Origin: JBFHRB01 sp041591915
GTDB taxonomy: Bacteria > Actinomycetota > Nitriliruptoria > Nitriliruptorales > Nitriliruptoraceae
DNA: 9,791 bases
Assembly (NCBI GenBank): GCA_041591915.1
Contig: JBFHRB010000123.1
Coordinates: 1 to 9,791, forward strand
Direction of reading: 5' to 3'
Shown here: one piece after another, positions 6,118 through 9,791 of the stretch
Layout: the number at the start of each line of letters is the position of its first letter
How positions within the stretch are numbered: position 1 is the stretch's first letter
Notes under the pieces: generated by a model
Database searches by the model: none
Told to the model about the DNA's origin: nothing
The model's input: only the letters and a program-made list of their open reading frames with translations
Program-made: the position numbers and the translations under genes

Positions 6118-7437
6118 ATGCGTTACCTCCGTACCCGCAGCCGTTGGGCCGCGGTCGGCATCGTCGGTGCGATCGCGCTGAGCGCGTGCGCCGGCGGCAC
6201 CGAGACCGTGACCGACGCCACCGAGACCGCGTCGTCGCAGACCGACGACACCACCGAGGACACCACGACCGAGGACACCACGTCCGACGACGGCATGGGC
6301 GACATGGACATGTCCGCCAACGCCGGTGACCCGTTCGAGCAGCTCCGCCTCGCGGCCAACCACGTCGGCAACAACGGCACCGCCAAGGCGCTCGTCGACG
6401 GCCTCGACCAGGCGCTCGACCTCGAGGGCTCGACCGACGAGGCTGCCGCGTCCACGTACGCGACCCTCGCCACGCTCCTGCAGGAGCACGTCTACCTCGC
6501 CGGTATCGCCGTGGACACGGCGTACAGCTTCGGCCTCGACAGCCCGGAGTTCGGCCTCGCGGCCGGCGCCCTGGACGTCAACTCCGTCGAGCTCGCTGAC
6601 GTCGTCGGCTCGGTCGCCCCGGACCAGCGTGACGCCTTCCTCGAGCTGTGGCGCCAGCACATCGGCTTCTTCGTGGACTACGCGAAGGGTGCCGCTGCCG
6701 GTGACCAGGCCGTGATCGACAAGGCCATCGAGGACCTGCGTGGCTACGGCCAGCAGTCCGGCGCGTTCTTCGAGTCCATCTCCGGTGGCGTCATCCCGGC
6801 GTCGGCCGTGGAGGCCTCGCTCGAGATGCACGTGACCACGCTGGGTGCGGCCATCGAGGCGCTCGCCGCTGGTGACGCCGCTGCCGCGTTCGACAACCTG
6901 AAGATCGCTGCCAACCACGTCGTCGAGTCGTCCGCCAAGGCGCTCGCCGGTGGGCTCGACGAGGCCCTGGGCCTCGAAGGCTCCATCGACAGCGCAGCCG
7001 CGACCACCTACGTCACCGTCTCCACGCTCCTCGAGGAGCACGTCTACCTCGCGGGTATCGCCGTCAAGACCGGCTACGCGGCCGGCCTCGACAGTGACGC
7101 GTTCGCCGCTGCCGCTGGTGAGCTCGACGAGAACTCCGTCGCGATCGCCGATGTCATCGGCTCGGTCGCCCCGGACCAGCGTGACGCCTTCCTCGAGCTG
7201 TGGCGCCAGCACATCGGCTTCTTCGTGGACTACGCGAAGGGTGCCGCCACTGGTGACCAGGCCGTGATCGACCAGGCCGTCTCCGACCTCGAGGGCTACG
7301 GCCAGCAGTCGGGCGCGTTCTTCGAGTCCATCTCCGGTGGCGCGATCCCGGCCTCCGCGGTCTCGGGCAGCCTCGGCGGCCACATCGACACGCTCGGTGG
7401 CGCCATCAAGGCGCTCGCCGCAGCCATCGTCGGCTGA
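6118..7437 (+). CDS. Secreted lipoprotein with two tandem four-histidine helical domains
   Basis: Predicted lipoprotein of 439 residues; no function assigned. Signal peptide 1-23 ends in lipobox LSAC with Cys24, the only cysteine. A Thr/Asp/Glu-rich flexible linker (about 25-58) leads to a Met-rich patch GMGDMDM (59-65). Two homologous domains follow, about 72-252 and 257-437, repeating with a 184-residue period. The protein has only eight histidines: His82, 124, 181, 238 in copy one and His267, 308, 365, 422 in copy two, at equivalent places in predicted helices (ANHV, EHVYLAG, RQHIGFFVDY, and a last helix with HV or HI). One histidine per helix of a four-helix unit suggests metal or heme binding. 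From memory, Bacillus and relatives have secreted proteins with EH..LA and HIGFFVDY motifs, often labelled 'copper amine oxidase' because of an attached domain; unverified. An AAGGA site lies nine bases before the ATG. A copper lipoprotein gene follows. Confidence 0.88.
   Translation: MRYLRTRSRWAAVGIVGAIALSACAGGTETVTDATETASSQTDDTTEDTTTEDTTSDDGMGDMDMSANAGDPFEQLRLAANHVGNNGTAKALVDGLDQALDLEGSTDEAAASTYATLATLLQEHVYLAGIAVDTAYSFGLDSPEFGLAAGALDVNSVELADVVGSVAPDQRDAFLELWRQHIGFFVDYAKGAAAGDQAVIDKAIEDLRGYGQQSGAFFESISGGVIPASAVEASLEMHVTTLGAAIEALAAGDAAAAFDNLKIAANHVVESSAKALAGGLDEALGLEGSIDSAAATTYVTVSTLLEEHVYLAGIAVKTGYAAGLDSDAFAAAAGELDENSVAIADVIGSVAPDQRDAFLELWRQHIGFFVDYAKGAATGDQAVIDQAVSDLEGYGQQSGAFFESISGGAIPASAVSGSLGGHIDTLGGAIKALAAAIVG
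6605..7247 (+). repeat. Internal tandem duplication with a 91-bp identical segment
   Basis: Bases 6605-6695 are identical to 7157-7247 (offset 552 bp = 184 codons). They encode the VAPDQRDAFLELWRQHIGFF region and its surroundings. After a few differences, 6700-6720 is again identical to 7252-7272, and the following GYGQQSGAFFESISGG coding stretch is nearly so. The first halves of the two domains are clearly diverged. The coordinates given run from the start of the first identical block to the end of the second. Confidence 0.9.
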
Positions 7438-7461
7438 CGACCCCTCTCCCGTCAGCACCGC

Positions 7462-7494
7462 GCGGGGCCCGTTCCGGAAAGGGACGGGCCCCGC
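7462..7494 (+). terminator. Strong GC hairpin terminator after the tandem-repeat lipoprotein gene
   Basis: Arms GCGGGGCCCGTTCC (7462-7475) and GGGACGGGCCCCGC (7481-7494) pair over 14 bases with one G-U and a five-base loop GGAAA. It begins 24 bases after the stop codon and has no T-tract, as is common in high-GC actinobacteria. It separates this gene from the cupredoxin gene, although partial read-through is possible. Confidence 0.8.
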
Positions 7495-7569
7495 CGCGTA
7501 CCCCGAACTCCCCCAGACGACGCGGCCCCTACCAGCCGCCGACCGGGCAGCCGCCCGACAGGAACCTCC

Positions 7570-7992
7570 ATGCAGCCCCTCCGCCTCGCCACCATGCTCG
7601 CCGCACTGACGCTCCTCGGCACAGCCTGCGCCGGCACCACCGACACGTCGGCCGATGGCGCGACACCGACCCCATCGCCGACCGCGACCGCGGCCGAGAC
7701 CGCGGCGACGAACGGCCAGGTCGAGATCGTCGACTTCAAGTTCCAGCCGCCGACGTTGCAGGTGACGGCGGGCACGACCGTCACCTGGACCAACCAGGAC
7801 ATCTTCGGCCACACCGTGACCAGCGGCACCGGCCCCGACACCCGCACCGACGACTTCCACGGAGTCCTCGGCGAGCAGAGCGAGAACATGGGCAAGGGCC
7901 TGACCTTCAGCCACACGTTCGACACGCCCGGCACCTACGCCTACTACTGCGTCTACCACCCGAACATGCAGGCGGAGATCGTCGTCAGCTGA
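7570..7992 (+). CDS. Cupredoxin lipoprotein, amicyanin/plastocyanin-like type 1 copper protein
   Basis: Small blue-copper electron-transfer or copper-binding protein, predicted to be lipid-anchored outside the membrane. 140 residues. Signal peptide 1-19 with lipobox LGTAC (Cys20), then a Thr/Ala/Pro-rich linker (21-48). The cupredoxin fold spans about 50-140, with DFKFQPPTLQVTAGTTVTWT near 55-74. All four type 1 copper ligands are present: His81 (FGHTV), Cys127, His130 and Met133 (YYCVYHPNM). The Cys-x2-His-x2-Met spacing is that of amicyanin and pseudoazurin, not the longer x4 loop of plastocyanin. An AGGAA site (7560-7564) lies five bases before the ATG. A hairpin overlaps its stop codon, and the sigma factor gene begins 158 bases downstream. 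The redox partner is not identifiable from the window. Confidence 0.93.
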   Translation: MQPLRLATMLAALTLLGTACAGTTDTSADGATPTPSPTATAAETAATNGQVEIVDFKFQPPTLQVTAGTTVTWTNQDIFGHTVTSGTGPDTRTDDFHGVLGEQSENMGKGLTFSHTFDTPGTYAYYCVYHPNMQAEIVVS

Positions 7993-8004
7993 CAGGCTGA
8001 CGAC
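7981..8004 (+). terminator. Perfect 9-bp hairpin overlapping the cupredoxin stop codon
   Basis: GTCGTCAGC (7981-7989) pairs perfectly with GCTGACGAC (7996-8004) around a six-base loop that contains the TGA stop. No T-tract follows. It could terminate transcription or protect the transcript's 3' end. Because it starts inside the last codons, a ribosome at the stop would melt it. Confidence 0.5.
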
Positions 8005-8150
8005 CCCGACCCGCCCGCACCCACACCGCGAGGCGCCCCGGCCCCCGGACCGCCACCAGGACCTCCGCGCGCTCACCGGACGCCGACGCGCAGGCCCACC
8101 AAACCTCGCGCCACCCGGCACCGAACCTCCCATCAAGACCTGGAGCCCCT
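7993..8150 (+). other. Intergenic region upstream of the sigma factor gene
   Basis: 158 bp, very C-rich on the plus strand, with no coding frame I would call. It presumably contains the promoter of the sigma/anti-sigma operon. I could not pick out a convincing housekeeping or ECF-type promoter; CGAACCTCC at 8122-8130 loosely resembles an ECF -35 but is unsupported. GGAG at 8142-8145 is the ribosome site for the GTG at 8151. Confidence 0.4.
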
Positions 8151-8747
8151 GTGGAACCCACCCCCCGCCCTCTTCGGGCCGTCCCCGCTGATCCGGCGGC
8201 AACGCCGGACCTCGAGGACCTGTTGCTGCGCACCGCACGCGGAGACCAGGCCGCGTTCAGCGACCTGTACGACGAGATCTCCGGCACCGTCTTCGGCGTC
8301 ATCCGCCGGGTCCTGCGTGACCCGTCGCACTCCGAGGAGGTCACGCAGGAGGTCCTCGTCGAGGTCTGGCAGCAGGCCCCACGCTTCGACCCGGAGCGCG
8401 GCAGCGCCAAGACCTGGATCCTGACGATGGCCCACCGCCGCGCGATCGACCGCGTGCGCTCGGTGCAGGCCTCTCGCGACCGCGACGAGTTCGTGGGGCA
8501 CCGCGACCGCAGCCGCGAGTTCGACGAGGTCGCCGATCGCGTCGAGACCAACCTCGAGCACGAGCAGGTCCGAAGGTCTCTCGAGGCGCTCACCGACCTG
8601 CAACGCGAAGCCGTCGAGCTCGCCTACTACGGCGGCTACACCTACCGCGAGGTCGCCGAACTACTGGACACACCGCTCGGTACCGTGAAGACGCGGATGC
8701 GAGACGGCCTCATCCGACTACGAGATGCACTGGGGGTGACAGCATGA
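8151..8747 (+). CDS. sigK: ECF RNA polymerase sigma factor, SigK-like
   Basis: Extracytoplasmic-function (group 4) sigma factor of 198 residues that should direct RNA polymerase to a stress or envelope regulon. Region 2 spans about 36-104 (LYDEISGTVFGVIRRVLRD, then EEVTQEVLVEVWQQAPRFD and the TWILTMAHRRAIDRVR core-binding and -10 recognition part). A charged linker (105-135) contains a run of Asp/Arg. Region 4 spans about 140-193, with a helix-turn-helix in GGYTYREVAELLDTPLGTVK (161-180) for -35 recognition. The GTG start has a GGAG five bases upstream. The stop overlaps the next gene's ATG as ATGA, the standard arrangement for a sigma factor held by its own anti-sigma. SigK-type is inferred from the region 2/4 wording and the RskA-like partner; it could be named SigL or simply ECF. 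Confidence 0.93.
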   Translation: MEPTPRPLRAVPADPAATPDLEDLLLRTARGDQAAFSDLYDEISGTVFGVIRRVLRDPSHSEEVTQEVLVEVWQQAPRFDPERGSAKTWILTMAHRRAIDRVRSVQASRDRDEFVGHRDRSREFDEVADRVETNLEHEQVRRSLEALTDLQREAVELAYYGGYTYREVAELLDTPLGTVKTRMRDGLIRLRDALGVTA

Positions 8748-9508
8748 CTGCTGACATCCACACCATGACCGGCGCCTACGCGCTCGACGCGCTCGACGAC
8801 CACGAGCGCGCGATGTTCGAGCAGCACCTCGCGGTCTGCGATGCCTGCAAGCGCGAGGTCGACGAGTTCCAGTCGACCGCCGCCCACCTCGGCTCTGCCG
8901 CCCACGAGGCAGCCCCCGCCGGGCTCAAGGCGAGCGTCATGGCCGAGATCGACCGGACACGTCAGGCCTCTCCCCTCCGGCCGGAGCGTGTCGAGGTCCA
9001 GCCGGACGCGGCGTCCCTCCCCGACAACGTCGTGCCCCTGCGGCGCCCCTGGTTCGAGAAGGTCATCGCTCCGGCGGCCGCGGTCCTCGCCATCGCGGTG
9101 GCCGGGCTCAGCGTGACCGTTTCGAACCTGAGCACCCGGCTCGCCGAGGTCGAGTCGGCGTCGGCTGGCATCACGCAGGTCGCGTCGAGCAGCGACGTCG
9201 TGACGTTCGCGTTCGACGGCTCGGCCGGCCAGGCCCAGCTGATCTGGTCGCCCACCCGGGGCGAGGGCTACATCGTCGCCTCCGACATGGGCCCGGCCCC
9301 TGACGGCCACGTCTACGAGGCCTGGCTCATCACGGCCGACGGCAGGGCCATCCCGGCCGGCTTGTTCGACGCGGCGACGAACGGCACCGCCACCCACCAC
9401 ATGACCGGCGACATGGGCGAGGTCGTCGCCATCGGCATCACGGTCGAGCCGGAGGGCGGCTCCGAGCAGCCGACCTCCGACCCCGTGATGGTGACGCAGG
9501 TCGCCTGA
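8744..9508 (+). CDS. rskA: Membrane anti-sigma factor, RskA-like with zinc-binding ASD
   Basis: Anti-sigma factor of 254 residues expected to hold the preceding sigma factor at the membrane until a signal triggers release, in RskA-type systems by regulated proteolysis. The N-terminal cytoplasmic anti-sigma domain (1-45) has the ZAS zinc motif His28-x3-Cys32-x2-Cys35 (HLAVCDAC), with His6 as likely fourth ligand. A linker follows, then a single membrane helix at about 107-127. The extracytoplasmic RskA domain (about 150-254) contains GHVYEAWLITADGRAIPAG (188-206) and ends with GITVEPEGGSEQPTSDPVMV (231-250), both family hallmarks. It carries an unusual THHMTGDM patch at 217-224. Translation is coupled to the sigma gene by an ATGA overlap, and a strong hairpin follows the stop. 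Confidence 0.92.
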   Translation: MTADIHTMTGAYALDALDDHERAMFEQHLAVCDACKREVDEFQSTAAHLGSAAHEAAPAGLKASVMAEIDRTRQASPLRPERVEVQPDAASLPDNVVPLRRPWFEKVIAPAAAVLAIAVAGLSVTVSNLSTRLAEVESASAGITQVASSSDVVTFAFDGSAGQAQLIWSPTRGEGYIVASDMGPAPDGHVYEAWLITADGRAIPAGLFDAATNGTATHHMTGDMGEVVAIGITVEPEGGSEQPTSDPVMVTQVA

Positions 9509-9520
9509 CCAACACCTGGA

Positions 9521-9558
9521 GCATGACGGCCCGCCACCTCGGTGGCGGGCCGTCGTGC
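9521..9558. terminator. Bidirectional terminator between convergent genes
   Basis: GACGGCCCGCCACC (9525-9538) pairs perfectly with GGTGGCGGGCCGTC (9541-9554). The stem extends through one T-G pair to 18 pairs in total, with a minimal loop. It starts 12 bases after the anti-sigma stop and lies 38 bases from the end of the convergent minus-strand gene, so it can serve both. Confidence 0.85.
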
Positions 9559-9595
9559 GTGACCGTCGACGGGGCGACCGTCTTGGAGTGTCGTT

Positions 9596-9791
9596 CTAGG
9601 GGAGTCGTCCGTTGAGGTCGTCAGCCACGGCCTGGGTGATGGCACCGACCCCGCCGAGGAGGGTGACCTGCTCGATCGTGCCGTTCTGGGTCAGCCAGGT
9701 CGCGGTGTCCTCCGACGCGCCCGCCACCGTGCCGTGCACCAGCAACAGGATCCCGCCCCCAGCCGCCACCGCCGGGCCGGCCGCGAGCGCA
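9596..9791 (-). CDS. Cell-wall-binding repeat 2 (CWB2) protein, C-terminal fragment
   Basis: The last 64 residues of a minus-strand gene whose start lies beyond the right edge; the stop is TAG at 9598-9596. The visible part reads as one CWB2 repeat (Pfam Cell wall binding repeat 2): ALAAGPAVAAGGGILLLV, a variable segment, then ATWLTQNGTIEQVTLLGG and VGAITQAVADDL, ending in NGRLP. Such repeats, usually in threes, attach surface proteins to the cell wall in Gram-positive bacteria. The repeat sits at the C-terminus, so any enzymatic or adhesive domain would be N-terminal and off the window. It is convergent with the anti-sigma gene. Confidence 0.82.
   Translation of the reverse strand, partial: ALAAGPAVAAGGGILLLVHGTVAGASEDTATWLTQNGTIEQVTLLGGVGAITQAVADDLNGRLP

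Noticed and set aside
6004..8238. A 744-codon open frame on the minus strand across the lipoprotein and cupredoxin genes
   Set aside because: It is antisense to two well-supported genes with signal peptides and known motifs. Its translation is a low-complexity Gly/Val/Arg/Glu mix with repeats that mirror the tandem domains, an expected shadow in GC-rich DNA.
8642..9400. A 252-codon minus-strand open frame across the anti-sigma gene
   Set aside because: It is antisense to a clear RskA-type protein that is coupled to the sigma factor. Composition is typical of a shadow frame.

Overview
The window is very GC-rich, with strong G/C bias at third codon positions, frequent GTG starts and terminator hairpins lacking U-tracts. 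This points to a high-GC actinobacterium. The menaquinone genes, a SigK/RskA-type sigma/anti-sigma pair and a cell-wall-binding-repeat-2 protein would fit the Nitriliruptoria or a neighbouring deep actinobacterial lineage, but that placement is an inference from gene content and not a sequence match.

Left half (1-5865): menaquinone (vitamin K2) biosynthesis. A tightly packed minus-strand operon reads menA (DHNA prenyltransferase) - menC (o-succinylbenzoate synthase) - menD (SEPHCHC synthase) - an MFS transporter that runs off the left edge. Its junctions are extremely tight: menA stop abuts menC start (TGA|GTG, same frame), and menC/menD and menD/MFS each overlap by a GTGA tetranucleotide. 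Diverging from menA across about 90 bp is menE (o-succinylbenzoyl-CoA ligase) on the plus strand. MenD, MenC and MenE carry out successive or near-successive steps from isochorismate to OSB-CoA, and MenA attaches the polyprenyl tail. menF, menH and menB are not in the window.

Middle (5866-6117): a 252-bp spacer unusually rich in symmetry. It holds a 35-bp-arm imperfect inverted repeat containing four DnaA-box-like GTCCACA motifs in 18-bp-phased pairs. Next to it are a second inverted repeat embedding a TTGACA hexamer and several CGGAC/GTCCG half-sites.

Right half (6118-9508), all plus strand: a secreted lipoprotein built of two tandem copies of a four-histidine helical domain; a small amicyanin-like type 1 copper lipoprotein; then an ECF sigma factor (SigK-like) translationally coupled to its membrane anti-sigma factor (RskA-like: zinc-binding N-terminus, one membrane helix, extracytoplasmic RskA domain). 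Hairpins follow the first two genes and the anti-sigma gene. The grouping suggests, but does not prove, an envelope metal/redox system controlled by the sigma/anti-sigma pair.

Right edge (9596-9791): the C-terminus of a minus-strand cell-wall-binding-repeat-2 protein, convergent with the anti-sigma gene and separated from it by a strong bidirectional hairpin.
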